From NCBI GenBank assembly GCA_037039685.1, contig JAWNGF010000010.1, positions 1,240,001 to 1,304,000 on the forward strand: a DNA stretch of 64,000 bases. Direction: 5' to 3'. The stretch comes from Ceratobasidium sp. AG-K (Eukaryota; Basidiomycota; Agaricomycetes; Cantharellales; Ceratobasidiaceae). How positions within the stretch are numbered: the first letter of the stretch is position 1; every line of letters begins with the position of its first letter. A model generated the notes under the pieces. It saw only the letters and a list, made by a program, of their open reading frames with translations. It made no database searches and had not been told where the DNA came from. The translations under genes and the position numbers were made by a program. Positions 10,312-20,493 of the stretch are shown here, in pieces.

Positions 10312-13300
10312 AAAAAACCGGCAACGGAAACAATGTACTTTAGAGCAACAAATGAGTCAACCATTGTTTACGCAAACGTTGCCGGAATCACAGAACTTAT
10401 CCCAACCCTCATCGATTCTGGAGCATCAAGGAACTTCTTGGACATCTCTTGGGCTCGATCCAACAATATTCCACTCATGGAACTTCCCACTCCAAGGAAA
10501 GTAATCGGTATCCAGGGGAAGGAACTCTCTCACCAAATTCGTTTCAAAGCTAAGCTGGAACTAAACGTGGAGGGAAGAACCTTCAAACAAGTCTTCTTTG
10601 CTATGCCTACTGGGGAAACTAAACTTATCCTAGGATTGGAATGGTTAGAAGAAGCAAACCCGGTCATCAATTGGAAAACAAAGCACGTATCATGGCGGCC
10701 AGAACCCATCCAAGCAAGAACGGCCTCAATAGACGACCTACTGGAAGAATTCAAGGAATTTGCCGATGTGTTCAATGAAGAGAAATTCAAAAGAATCCCG
10801 GATCATCGTCCATACGACTGCGCCATCGACTTCAAGGAAGGAGCTGAACTTCCAAAACCAGCCAGACCTATCCCACTCTCTCCGGCAGAATCTATTGCAC
10901 TAAGAGAATACCTGGATCAAGAAATTGCGGCGGGAAAGATTCGACCAAGCAAATCACCCATTGCATCACCTTGTTTCTTTGTCAAAAAACCAATCGATCC
11001 AAAAAATCCAGGGGCAGTTTGCCAACTACGACTTGTTCAAGACCTCAGAGGAGTAAACGCCATTACAAAGGATGACAGATTCCCAATGCCCCTAATGGAA
11101 GACCTCCTGGATAAAATCAAGGACGCAAAAATTTTCTCCAAGATTGATCTGCGCATGGGTTTCAACAATATCAGAATTAGAGAAGGCGACGAATGGAAGA
11201 CAGCTTTCAGAACAAAGGAAGGACTCTTCGAATACGTTGTCATGCCTTTTGGACTAAAAAACGCGCCCGCCATTTTCCAACAATATATGAATCACATTTT
11301 CCATGATCTTATCGACGTATGTGTCATTGTATACATTGACGACATCTTAGTCTTCTCTAAGGACAGAGGCCAACATACCGTGGATGTCAGAAGAGTACTA
11401 AAGATCTTGCTGGAGGAAAATCTTTTCACAAAGCTTCCAAAATGCGAATTCTTTGTCACCAAATTGACATATACGGGACTTGGGATCAGCAATTCTGGGA
11501 TCTCAATGGAGGAAGAAAAGGTCAAGGCAATAAAGGAATGGAAGGAACCAAGAACAGTCAAGCAGGTCCAAGCATTCCTAGGATTCGCAAATTTCTACCC
11601 AAGATTCGTGCCAAATTTCAGCCGATTAGCAAAACCCCTGACAACCTTGACAAAAAAGGACAACAAATGGGAATGGGGAAACGATCAGCAGGAAGCATTT
11701 AAAGCCCTAAAAGCGGAAATCAGCAAGGAACCGACTCTACACCATCCGAACCCTGACAAACCCTTCTTCTTGGAAACAGACGCAAGTGGAGTAGCAATGG
11801 GAGCAATCCTGTCACAAAGGCAAGATGACGGCTACCTACACCCTATTGCTTTTCTTTCAAAATCTTTCAACGAGGCTCAACTCAACTACGACGTCCACGA
11901 TAAGGAACTTATGGCAATTATAGAATCTTTAACACATTGGAGACTATACCTCGAAGGAACAAAGGACCCTATCACCATCTACACCGATCATAGGAACCTA
12001 CAGTTCTGGAAGGAAGCAAGAACTTTCAACCGTCGACATGCAAGATGGCACCAATTGCTTGCTTCCTATAACTTTGACATCATATACTGCCCTGGAATCC
12101 TGTTGTCTAAACCGGACCTATTGTCTAGACGATCAGACCATGAAGATACCCCCACGCCTGAACAAGTCATGATAGCCGTCGAAAGGTTCAAGGGGTGTAT
12201 GGGACAAGTAGACACAGATATCATAGAAACTATCAAGGAAGCACAAGAAACGGACGAAGGATTGGCACAAATCAAAGAAATTTGCAAATCAAGGGAAACG
12301 CTACCAAAAACCCTACAACACAGTGCAAAAGATTATGATTTCAAGGAGGGACTATTATGGTTCAAGGGACGGATTTACATGCCAGAAGATAAGGCATCCA
12401 GGCTGGCCATCATGCAAGTTCACCATGACTCAAAAATCGTGGGTCATCAAGGACAAGCTAGAACTTTGGAATTAATATCGAGAAGATACTTCTGGCCGGG
12501 AATGAAGCAAAGCATAAACAGATACGTGGAATCCTGTGAGACTTGCCAACGGACGATGGGATCAAAATCAATAGTTCCAATCAAGCCTCTAGAGATTCCA
12601 AAAGGACCATGGGAAGACATAGCGTTTGACTTCGTGGTGAAATTACCAAAATCAAAAGGAGCAGATAGCATCTTAGTAGTGGTGGACCGATTCTCAAGAA
12701 TGGCGCATTTCATACCCTGCAAGGAATCTCACACGGCAAGCGACCTTGCGAACCTTTTCGTCACAAATGTTTGGAAACTACACGGCTTTCCAAAAAGCAC
12801 GATCTCAGACAGAGGGACTACTTTCAACTCCAAGCTTATGAAAGCCATTTATGAGAAAATTGGAACTAGCCCAGGTTTCAGTACTGCCTACCACCCCCAA
12901 ACTGATGGAATAACGGAGAGAATAAATCAATGGATGGAAGGCTGGCTACAATTGTTTGTCAACTGCCGACAGGATGATTGGGCGGACTTGTTACCAATTG
13001 CAGAATTCAGCTATAATCTACAGAAGCACCGCGTAACAGGCAGTTCCCCTTTCGAAATTGTCTACGGCAGGGAACCACTGTGGAATGTCTCAGCAGAAGA
13101 ATCAGCGGTTCCAGAAGCAAACAACATCACAGAAAAATGGCGTAAAATCCACGACAAAGCAATTGCGTCAATGGAAAGCCAAAGGCTCCCAGAAGAAGAG
13201 CCAAGAAACGAATTCAAGGAAGGAGATCTAGTATGGCTATTGGGAAGGAACATTCAAACAAAAAGACCCTCAAGAAAACTAGATAACAAAAAACACGGGC

Positions 13301-14091
13301 CGTTTGTTGTGAAACGAAAAATAGGGTCACATGCTTATGAACTCACTTTGCCGACGACAATGAGGGTGCACCCTGTTTTCCACATCGACTTGCTCAGCCC
13401 TTACAAAGAAGACACAGAATTCAGCCAAAACCAACCCCGACCACCGCCAATCATAACAGGAAAAGGAGAAGAAGAATATGAAGTAGAGAAGATTTTGGAC
13501 TGGAAGGAGACAAAGGACGGTCTTTTTTACAGGGTCAGATGGAAGGGTTATGGAAGTGAAGAAGACACAGAACAAAGGGCGGAAGATTTTGGTCACCTTT
13601 CAAAGACCATCAAGGACCTTCTACGCCGACACCCTGAAGCTCCCACGCCATCTAACTACGCTCCAGGGAAGATAAAAGGCAGAAGGGGTGAAACCAGTAG
13701 TGTCACTTGCAAAACTTGCTACTATTCCAAGAAACACTCCCAACTCTACGCTTTAAATCTTTTTTGCCCCCTACAATGCCTGCCGTCACCCGCTCCACCA
13801 TTGCCAACAACCTCACCCGCATCCTCGAAGGACCTGCCTTTGCCACAGCAAGGATCCTTGACTCCGGAGCCGCCCTCTATGTCTTCAAGAGGTCACAACA
13901 AGGCTCTGGAAGAATGCACTTCAGGGCCTCGGACGACATCCTCCACTCAGACCTGGGAGAATTCCAGTGGGTCGGGAAAAAATGGCCAACACGCATGCAG
14001 CTCCTATGGAAGGACATATTTGTCTGTGGGGGGTGCGCCGCATTCCAGGTCTCGGAGGTCGTCCTCCTCTCCACCCACATGCTCAGAGTGA
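10276..14091 (+). CDS. pol: A2 Pol polyprotein with chromodomain, intact
   Basis: Entered from gag by -1 slippage; numbering here starts at the GTG at 10297. Retropepsin LIDSGAS with Asp40; RT YIDD at 346-349; RNase H with Asp495 in TDASG; integrase HHCC zinc site from about His709 to Cys747-X2-Cys; catalytic Asp778, Asp838 and Glu874, an exact D-D(35)E; chromodomain from about 1059 (EYEVEKIL..VRWKGY) with the aromatic-cage Tyr, Trp and Tyr present. Chromodomains of this clade direct integration to modified histones. The last ~120 residues overlap ORF3 in another frame and are absent in A3 and A4, so the true Pol C-terminus may be near 13,700. Confidence 0.94.
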   Translation, partial: RRGLPLTVCGETKKPATETMYFRATNESTIVYANVAGITELIPTLIDSGASRNFLDISWARSNNIPLMELPTPRKVIGIQGKELSHQIRFKAKLELNVEGRTFKQVFFAMPTGETKLILGLEWLEEANPVINWKTKHVSWRPEPIQARTASIDDLLEEFKEFADVFNEEKFKRIPDHRPYDCAIDFKEGAELPKPARPIPLSPAESIALREYLDQEIAAGKIRPSKSPIASPCFFVKKPIDPKNPGAVCQLRLVQDLRGVNAITKDDRFPMPLMEDLLDKIKDAKIFSKIDLRMGFNNIRIREGDEWKTAFRTKEGLFEYVVMPFGLKNAPAIFQQYMNHIFHDLIDVCVIVYIDDILVFSKDRGQHTVDVRRVLKILLEENLFTKLPKCEFFVTKLTYTGLGISNSGISMEEEKVKAIKEWKEPRTVKQVQAFLGFANFYPRFVPNFSRLAKPLTTLTKKDNKWEWGNDQQEAFKALKAEISKEPTLHHPNPDKPFFLETDASGVAMGAILSQRQDDGYLHPIAFLSKSFNEAQLNYDVHDKELMAIIESLTHWRLYLEGTKDPITIYTDHRNLQFWKEARTFNRRHARWHQLLASYNFDIIYCPGILLSKPDLLSRRSDHEDTPTPEQVMIAVERFKGCMGQVDTDIIETIKEAQETDEGLAQIKEICKSRETLPKTLQHSAKDYDFKEGLLWFKGRIYMPEDKASRLAIMQVHHDSKIVGHQGQARTLELISRRYFWPGMKQSINRYVESCETCQRTMGSKSIVPIKPLEIPKGPWEDIAFDFVVKLPKSKGADSILVVVDRFSRMAHFIPCKESHTASDLANLFVTNVWKLHGFPKSTISDRGTTFNSKLMKAIYEKIGTSPGFSTAYHPQTDGITERINQWMEGWLQLFVNCRQDDWADLLPIAEFSYNLQKHRVTGSSPFEIVYGREPLWNVSAEESAVPEANNITEKWRKIHDKAIASMESQRLPEEEPRNEFKEGDLVWLLGRNIQTKRPSRKLDNKKHGPFVVKRKIGSHAYELTLPTTMRVHPVFHIDLLSPYKEDTEFSQNQPRPPPIITGKGEEEYEVEKILDWKETKDGLFYRVRWKGYGSEEDTEQRAEDFGHLSKTIKDLLRRHPEAPTPSNYAPGKIKGRRGETSSVTCKTCYYSKKHSQLYALNLFCPLQCLPSPAPPLPTTSPASSKDLPLPQQGSLTPEPPSMSSRGHNKALEECTSGPRTTSSTQTWENSSGSGKNGQHACSSYGRTYLSVGGAPHSRSRRSSSSPPTCSE

Positions 14092-14540
14092 TTGAATGGG
14101 GACAAGAAGGAGCGTACTCAAGCGAGTGGGTGCCAGGTTACGATGGAAGGCAGCCAATGCTCCGACCTAGATGGAACGATGCCTGGGACGCCAACTACGA
14201 AAAGGACCTGAGCAACTGGAGGATGGAGAGGGGCAGATACCAGAAGGAGAAGGTTGAATGGGAACCCTACTGGTGGAAGAGGGAGGAGACTGACGTGTCG
14301 GCATGGAAGGAGGTAGAGCCCAATGTGCGACAGTGGGATGAGGAGTTTGTGGAGACCCAGGAGAGGGTTTTGGACTGGTCCAAGGCAGACTGGACGAAGG
14401 AAGAGACTTGGGAAGAATGGGAGAAGTTCTCGGACGAACCGGGAAATACCGTTTTCAATCCCATCGACCTGACCTTGGAGGACAAAGAGGGGTTGGAGGA
14501 ATATATGCTGAAGAAGGAAAAGGACTGTGCAGTGCAGTAG
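13776..14540 (+). CDS. A2 ORF3, unrecognised family A protein
   Basis: 254 residues from ATG 13776 (MPAVTRSTIANN); a TTG-initiated extension of 23 residues is possible but less conserved. Trp-rich, with a Cys pair (VCGGCAAF) and an acidic C-terminal third (WEEWEKFSDEPG, LTLEDKEGLEEYM). No signal peptide or membrane segment, so not an obvious Env. I recognise no domain. It lies between pol and the polypurine tract, overlaps pol in a different frame, and is kept in A3, A5 and, more divergently, A4. The length and reading frame are preserved across copies while flanking sequence varies, which points to function. How it is expressed (subgenomic RNA, splicing or internal promoter) is unknown. Confidence 0.8.
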   Translation: MPAVTRSTIANNLTRILEGPAFATARILDSGAALYVFKRSQQGSGRMHFRASDDILHSDLGEFQWVGKKWPTRMQLLWKDIFVCGGCAAFQVSEVVLLSTHMLRVIEWGQEGAYSSEWVPGYDGRQPMLRPRWNDAWDANYEKDLSNWRMERGRYQKEKVEWEPYWWKREETDVSAWKEVEPNVRQWDEEFVETQERVLDWSKADWTKEETWEEWEKFSDEPGNTVFNPIDLTLEDKEGLEEYMLKKEKDCAVQ

Positions 14541-14570
14541 GTCCATTCAGGTCCCCCAAACGGACTCTTA

Positions 14571-14581
14571 GGGGGGAGTAA
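14571..14581 (+). other. A2 polypurine tract
   Basis: GGGGGGAGTAA immediately precedes the 3' LTR, the plus-strand DNA primer site. The last AA, with the TT after the 5' LTR, matches the two extra terminal nucleotides expected before integrase processing. Confidence 0.8.
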
Positions 14582-15036
14582 TGTTGTGAGCTAGCTCACT
14601 CCATCAGACTCGCCCGTTGTCTTGCCCGCCTGTCTCCCTCTTTGCGTTACGTTCCCGTTTCCGTTTGCCGCATTGCCACCTTCTTGTGGTTTTCTGTTAC
14701 ATTGTGTAACGCGGCTGTGCTTTGTACGAGTCATGTCTGTTTATACAGCATGACTCACATGGACACTCCTGACTGGCTTTCTCATTTGGCTTGTGTGGCT
14801 GCGCTCTGTATGACTCAACCGCTTTTTGAATATATATAGAGGACCAACAAGCCTGGTAAAACCCAGCTTGTTTTGTCTTGTCAAACATCCCCTTTGAGTG
14901 ACACTTTGAACCACCCCTACCCTCAAGAGCCTACAGACGCTTAAGTGTGTTGCGGATTCAAGAGGTCACTAAGGTCTTAGTGCCGTCCACTCTCCATCGC
15001 GGCTGGTCTCATAGCCACCAAGAGAAGCTTACGACA
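14582..15036 (+). repeat. A2 3' LTR
   Basis: 455 bp, same edges as the 5' LTR except TGTTGTGA at the start. Followed by the second TATGC. Confidence 0.93.
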
Positions 15037-15041
15037 TATGC

Positions 15042-15732
15042 AGCCCTGCTATTGACTGGATTTGCCCTTTCCAAGACCTACACAATTCAGGCATACCCCA
15101 AGCCATTTTCACAAGTCTAGATGTCTTTCAGCAGGAGTGGGAATTAGCTTTTGGCGAGATAGAGCAAGTGGAGGTCTACAGACAGAAGTACAAGGCACTT
15201 TCCCAGACCAGAACAGTGGTCAAATACCTCACCCAATTCAGGATTCTGCTGGCACTGCTAGACTACAACAAGCAGACCCTGAAAGACAACTTCTACATGG
15301 GACTCAAGGACAACATCAAGGATATGCTAACCTCCCAAGCCTATAATTATCACAATGCAACACTGCAGGAGCTGTTTACCAGGACCCAAGAAATTGATGC
15401 CGCCCTCATTGCAAGGAACATGGAGAAAAAGGGAACTAACGTTCCAGATAGGGCAACGTCAAGCAGCACCCAGAAGGGGTAATCACGAGCGCAACAGCAC
15501 ATAGATACCAGAAGGGAGAGGCAACCTACACAGTGACTCCTGGGGGCAGCAAGAAGGGCATGACCAAGTCAATTAGCAAGAATAAACATGGTTTCCTCAC
15601 CCCCAAAGTCAAGTGGGCTGATGGAACAACGTCAGAAATCCCCTTTAGTTTCATCAAACCATATGTTTGCCAGGCTAAGGTGGAAGTAGCAGTGGTCACA
15701 AGCAAAACCACCTGTTATCGTTGTCAAAAAAG
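15042..15732 (+). pseudogene. gag: family C gag, 3' part with frameshift
   Basis: Continues the C gag in frame after A2 (SPAIDWICPFQDLH, VVKYLTQFRILLALLDYN, FYMGLKDNIKD), typical of the retrotransposon-gag domain, to a TAA at 15480-15482. The remaining Gag C-terminus lies in another frame from about 15500, with a TPKVKWADGTTSEIPF segment resembling the same region of family B Gag and the first half of a zinc knuckle (CYRCQK). A3 cuts the knuckle at 15732. After A3, 22966-22980 supplies GHMAK one nucleotide out of frame. The gene is dead. Confidence 0.8.
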
Positions 15733-16187
15733 TGTCGTAAGCTTCCTTTTGGTGGCTTATGAGACAAGCCGCAATGGAGAGTGGACGGCACTAAGACCTA
15801 AGAGACCTCTTGAACCGCAACACACTTAAGCGTCTGTAGGCTCTTGAGGGTAGGGGTGGTTCTAAGTGTCACTCAGAGGGGATGTTTGACGAGACAAAAC
15901 AAGCTGGGGTTGCCAGGCTTGTTGGTCCTCTATATATAACAAAGAAGCGGCCGAGTCATACAGAGCGCAGCCACATGAGTCACACAGTCTACCAGTCAGG
16001 AGTGTCCATGTGAGTCATGCTGTATGAACAGACATGACTCGTACAAAGCACAGCCGCGTTACACAATGTAACAGCATAACCACAAGAAGGTGGCAACGCG
16101 GCAAACAGAAACGGGAACGTAACACAAAAGGGAGGACAGGCGGATGAGACACAGGGCGAGTCCAATGGAGTGAGCTGGCTCACGACA
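15733..16187 (-). repeat. A3 3' LTR
   Basis: 455 bp; the polypurine tract (minus strand GGGGGGAGTAA) abuts at 16188. Confidence 0.92.
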
Positions 16188-16228
16188 TTACTCCCCCCTT
16201 AGAGTCCGTTTGGGGGACCTGAACGGAC

Positions 16229-16993
16229 CTACTGCACTGCACAGTCCTTTTCCTTCTTCAGCATGTATTCTTCCAACCCCTCCTCGTCCTCCAAGGTAAG
16301 GTCGATCGGGTTGAAGGTGGTATTTCCCGGTTCGTCCGAGAACTTCTCCCATTCTTCCCAAGTCTCCTCCTTCGTCCAGTCCGCCTTGGACCAGTCCAAA
16401 ACCCTTCCCTGAGCCTCCACAAACTCCTTGTCCCATTGTCGCACGTCCGGCTCTGTCTCCTTCCATGCTGACACGTCCACTTCCTCCCACTTCCACCAAT
16501 TTGGCGCCCATTCGAATTTCTCCTTCTGGTACCTTCCCCTCTCCAGCTTCCAGTCGCTCAGGTCCCTTTCGTAGTTGGCGTCCCAGGCGTCGTTCCACCG
16601 TGGTCGCAAGGTTGGTTGCCTCCCGTCATACCCTGGTACCCACTCGCTTGAGTATGCCCCTTCTTGTCCCCATTCGACAACTCCGAGCATGTGGGTGGAT
16701 AGTAGGACCACCTCTGATACTTGGAAGGCCGCGCATCCTCGACAGACGAAAATGTCTTTTCTTGTGAGTTGCATTTTCGTCGGCCATTTTTTGCCAACCC
16801 ACTGGAATTCACCCAAGTCTGAGTGGAGAACGTCGTCCGAGGCCCTAAAGTGCATTCTTCCCGAGCTTTGCTGGGACCTTTTGAAGACGTAGAGAGCGGC
16901 TCCGGCGTCGAGGATTCGCGCCGTCGCGAACGCTGGTCCGTCCAGGACACGGGTGAGGTTGTTGACGATCGTGGAGCGGGAGACGGCAGGCAT
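16229..16993 (-). CDS. A3 ORF3, unrecognised family A protein
   Basis: 254-residue ORF3, ATG at 16993, same length as in A2 and A5 and very similar throughout. In this copy pol ends at a TGA (17140) before ORF3, yet ORF3 remains open, which argues that it is an independent reading frame and not a by-product of pol. Confidence 0.78.
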   Translation of the reverse strand: MPAVSRSTIVNNLTRVLDGPAFATARILDAGAALYVFKRSQQSSGRMHFRASDDVLHSDLGEFQWVGKKWPTKMQLTRKDIFVCRGCAAFQVSEVVLLSTHMLGVVEWGQEGAYSSEWVPGYDGRQPTLRPRWNDAWDANYERDLSDWKLERGRYQKEKFEWAPNWWKWEEVDVSAWKETEPDVRQWDKEFVEAQGRVLDWSKADWTKEETWEEWEKFSDEPGNTTFNPIDLTLEDEEGLEEYMLKKEKDCAVQ

Positions 16994-17139
16994 TTTGGAG
17001 AGCAGAAAAGATTTAGAGAGTTGAGAGCGGAGTGGAGCTTGGAGTAGTAGCAAGTTTTGCAAGTGATACTACTGGTTTCGCCCCCTCTCCCTTTTATCTT
17101 CCCTGGAGTGTAGTTAGATGGCGTGGGAGCCTCGGGGTG

Positions 17140-20100
17140 TCAGCGTAGAAGATCCTTGATGATCTTTGAAAGGTGACCAAAATCTTCCGCCCTTTGTTCT
17201 GTGTCTTCTTCACTTCCATAGCCCTTCCATCTGACCCTGTAAAAAAGACCGTCCTTTGTCTCTTTCCAGTCCAAAATCTTCTCTACTTCGTATTCTTCTT
17301 CTCCTTCTTCTGTTATGATCGGTGGTGGTTGGGGTTGGTTACGGCTGAATTCAGTGTCTCCCTTGTAAGGGCTGAGCAAATCAATGTGGAAAACAGGGTG
17401 CACCCTCATTGTTGCCGGCAAATCAAGTTCGTAAGCGTGTGACCCTATCTGTCGCTTCACAACAAATGGTCCGTGCTTTTTGTTGTCCAGTTTCTTTGAA
17501 GGTCTTTTTGTTTGAATGTTCTTCCCCAGCAGCCACACTAGATCTCCTTCTTGGTACTCATTCTTTGGTTCTTCTTCTGGAAGTTTCTGGGTTTCCATTG
17601 ATGCAATTGCTTCGTCGCGGATCTTACGCCATTTTCCTGTGATGTTGTTTGCCTCAGGAACTGCTGATTCTTCTGCAGATATGTTCCACAGTGGTTCCCT
17701 CCCGTAGACAATTTCGAAAGGGGAACTACCTGTTATGCGGTGCTTCTGTAGATTATAGCTGAACTCCGCAATTGGTAACAAGTCCGCCCAATCATCCTGC
17801 CGGTAGTTGACAAACGATCGCAGCCAGCCTTCCATCCACTGGTTGATCCTTTCCGTTATTCCGTCTGTTTGGGGGTGGTAGGCAGTACTGAAACCCAGGC
17901 TAGTTCCAATCTTCTCATAAATGGCTTTCATAAGTTTGGAATTGAAAGTAGCCCCTCGGTCTGAGATTGTGCTTTTTGGAAAACCGTGCAATTTCCAAAC
18001 ATTTGTGATGAAGAGATTTGCAAGGTCGCTTGCCGTGTGAGATTCTTTGCAGGGTATGAAGTGCGCCATTCTTGAGAATCGGTCCACCACTACTAAGATG
18101 CTATCTGACCCTCTGGATTTTGGCAATTTCACCACGAAGTCGAACGCTATGTCTTCCCACGGTCCTTTTGGGATCTCCAGAGGCTTGATCGGGACTATTG
18201 ATTTCGATCCCTTTGTCTGTTGGCAGGTCTCGCATGATTCCACGTATCTGTTTATGCTTTGCTTCATTCCTGGCCAGAAGTATCTTCTTGATATTAGTTC
18301 CAGTGTTCTAGCCTGTCCTTGATGTCCTGCGATTTTTGAGTCGTGATGAACTTGCATGACGGCTAGTCTGGATTCCTTATCTTCCGGCACGTAGATTCTA
18401 CCCTTAAACCATAATAGTCCCTCCTTGAAATCATAGTCTTTTGTGCTGTGTTGTAGGGCTTTTGGTAACGTTTCCCTTGACTTGCAGATTTCTTTGATTT
18501 GTGCCAGTTCTTCATCTGTTTCCTGAGCCTCTTTGATAGTTTCTATGATGTTCGTGTCAACTTGTCCCATAAATCCCTTGAACCTTTTGGCAGATATCAT
18601 AACTTGTTCAGGTGTTGGAATGTCTTCATGGTCTGACCGTCTTGACAATAGGTCTGGTTTAGATGACAGGATTCCAGGCCGATATATGATGTCAAAGTTA
18701 TAGGAAGCAAGCAATTGGTGCCATCTTGCGTGTCGGCGGTTGAAAGTTCTTGCTTCCTTCCAAAACTGTAGGTTCCTATGATCGGTGTAGATGGTAATAG
18801 GTTCCTTTGTTCCTTCGAGGTAAAGCCTCCAATGTGTTAAAGATTCTATGATCGCCATAAGTTCCTTATCGTGGACGTCATAGTTGAGTTGAGCTTCATT
18901 GAAAGATTTTGAAAGAAACGCAATAGGGTGTAGGTAGCCATCATCTTGCCTTTGCGACAGGATTGCTCCCATTGCTACTCCGCTTGCGTCTGTTTCCAAG
19001 AAGAAGGGTTTGTCCGGGTTTGGATGGCGTAGTGTGGGCTCCTTGCTGATTTCCGTTTTTAGGGCTTCAAATGCTTCCTGCTGATCGCTTCCCCATTCCC
19101 ATTTGTTCTCCTTTCTTGTTAAGGATGTCAGGGGTTTTGCTAATCGGCTGAAATTTGGTACAAATCTTCGGTAGAAGTTTGCGAATCCTAGGAATGCTTG
19201 GACCTGTTTGAGTGTTCTTGGTTCCTTCCACTCCTTTATTGCCTTGACCTTTTCTTCCTCCATTGAGATGCCCGAATCGCTGATTCCAAGTCCAGTATAT
19301 GTCAATTTGGTGACAAAGAATTCGCATTTTGGAAGCTTTGCAAAAAGGTTTTCTTCCAGTAAGATTTTTAGCACTTTCCTGACATCCACGGTATGTTGAC
19401 TTCTGTTCTTAGAGAAAACTAGGATGTCGTCGATATATACTATGACACATACGTCGATGAGATCATGGAAGATGTGGTTCATATATCTTTGGAATATGGC
19501 GGGCGCGTTTTTTAGTCCAAAAGGCATGACAACATATTCAAATAGTCCTTCTTTTGTTCTGAAGGCTGTCTTCCATTCGTCGCCTTCCCTAATTCTGATA
19601 TTGTTGAAACCCATGCGTAAATCGATCTTGGAGAAAATCTTTGCGTCCTTGATCTTATCCAAGAGGTCTTCCATTAGGGGCATTGGGAATCTGTCGTCCT
19701 TCGTAATGGCGTTTACTCCTCTAAGATCTTGAACAAGTCGTAGTTGCCGGACTGCCCCTGGATTCTTGGGATCGATCGGCTTTTTGACAAAGAAGCAAGG
19801 TGATGCAATGGGTGATTTGCTTGGCCGAATTTTCCCGGTTGCCATTTCTTCATCCAAGTATTCTCTCAGTGCAATTGACTCTGCTGGAGAGAGTGGGATA
19901 GGTCTGGCTGGTTTCGGGAGTTCAGCTCCTTCCTTGAAGTCAATGGCACAGTCGTATGGGCGGTGATCTGGGATTCTCTTGAATTTTTCTTCGCTAAAGA
20001 CGTCGGCAAACTCCTTGAATTCTTCGGGCAGGTCGTCTATTGAGGCCGTCCTTGCTTGAATGGCTTCCGTTCGCCATGATATGTGCTTTGTTTTCCAATC

Positions 20101-20493
20101 GATGCCAGGGTTTGATTCCTCTAACCATTCCAATCCTAGGATAAGTTTAGTTTCTCCGGTGGGCATAGCGAAGAAGATTTGTTTGAAGGTTCTCCCCTCC
20201 ACTTCCATTTCCAGCTTTGCTTTGAAACGAATTTGGTGAGAGAGTTCTTTCCCCTGGATACCAATTACTCTTCTGGGAGTGGAGAGTTCTATGAGTGGAA
20301 TGTTGTTGGACCGAGCCCACGAAATGTCCAGGAAGTTTTTTGATGCTCCAGAATCGATGAGGGTTGGGATAGGTTCTGTGATTCCGGTAACGTTTGCGTA
20401 AACAATGGCAGATTCATTTGTTGCTCTAAAGTACATTGCTTCCGTTGCCGGTTTCTTGGTCTCTCCACACACAGTTAGAGGGAGACCCCTTCT
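17140..20493 (-). CDS. pol: A3 Pol polyprotein, shortened by a late TGA
   Basis: Resumes at the last A of the slippery heptamer (20499-20493). Protease LIDSGAS, RT YIDDILVFS, RNase H TDASG, integrase HHCC and DDE residues and the chromodomain are all present. It ends HLSKIIKDLLR-TGA at 17140, where A5 has CGA; this falls just after the chromodomain and may be harmless. Expression is nevertheless blocked upstream by the gag stops. Confidence 0.9.
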   Translation of the reverse strand, partial: RRGLPLTVCGETKKPATEAMYFRATNESAIVYANVTGITEPIPTLIDSGASKNFLDISWARSNNIPLIELSTPRRVIGIQGKELSHQIRFKAKLEMEVEGRTFKQIFFAMPTGETKLILGLEWLEESNPGIDWKTKHISWRTEAIQARTASIDDLPEEFKEFADVFSEEKFKRIPDHRPYDCAIDFKEGAELPKPARPIPLSPAESIALREYLDEEMATGKIRPSKSPIASPCFFVKKPIDPKNPGAVRQLRLVQDLRGVNAITKDDRFPMPLMEDLLDKIKDAKIFSKIDLRMGFNNIRIREGDEWKTAFRTKEGLFEYVVMPFGLKNAPAIFQRYMNHIFHDLIDVCVIVYIDDILVFSKNRSQHTVDVRKVLKILLEENLFAKLPKCEFFVTKLTYTGLGISDSGISMEEEKVKAIKEWKEPRTLKQVQAFLGFANFYRRFVPNFSRLAKPLTSLTRKENKWEWGSDQQEAFEALKTEISKEPTLRHPNPDKPFFLETDASGVAMGAILSQRQDDGYLHPIAFLSKSFNEAQLNYDVHDKELMAIIESLTHWRLYLEGTKEPITIYTDHRNLQFWKEARTFNRRHARWHQLLASYNFDIIYRPGILSSKPDLLSRRSDHEDIPTPEQVMISAKRFKGFMGQVDTNIIETIKEAQETDEELAQIKEICKSRETLPKALQHSTKDYDFKEGLLWFKGRIYVPEDKESRLAVMQVHHDSKIAGHQGQARTLELISRRYFWPGMKQSINRYVESCETCQQTKGSKSIVPIKPLEIPKGPWEDIAFDFVVKLPKSRGSDSILVVVDRFSRMAHFIPCKESHTASDLANLFITNVWKLHGFPKSTISDRGATFNSKLMKAIYEKIGTSLGFSTAYHPQTDGITERINQWMEGWLRSFVNYRQDDWADLLPIAEFSYNLQKHRITGSSPFEIVYGREPLWNISAEESAVPEANNITGKWRKIRDEAIASMETQKLPEEEPKNEYQEGDLVWLLGKNIQTKRPSKKLDNKKHGPFVVKRQIGSHAYELDLPATMRVHPVFHIDLLSPYKGDTEFSRNQPQPPPIITEEGEEEYEVEKILDWKETKDGLFYRVRWKGYGSEEDTEQRAEDFGHLSKIIKDLLR

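Larger units (their letters stand above)
7810..15036 (+). mobile_element. A2: full-length family A Ty3/gypsy chromovirus
   Basis: Complete 7,227-bp copy with TATGC target-site duplication (7805-7809 and 15037-15041). Order: LTR, primer site, gag, pol (-1 frame), ORF3, polypurine tract, LTR. gag, pol and ORF3 are all open. I count about nine differences between the two 455-bp LTRs (roughly 2%), making it older than A3 and A5. Confidence 0.96.

Noticed and set aside
13776..14540. ORF3 as an envelope gene
   Set aside because: No signal peptide, transmembrane segment or cleavage motif; the protein is Trp-rich and acidic.
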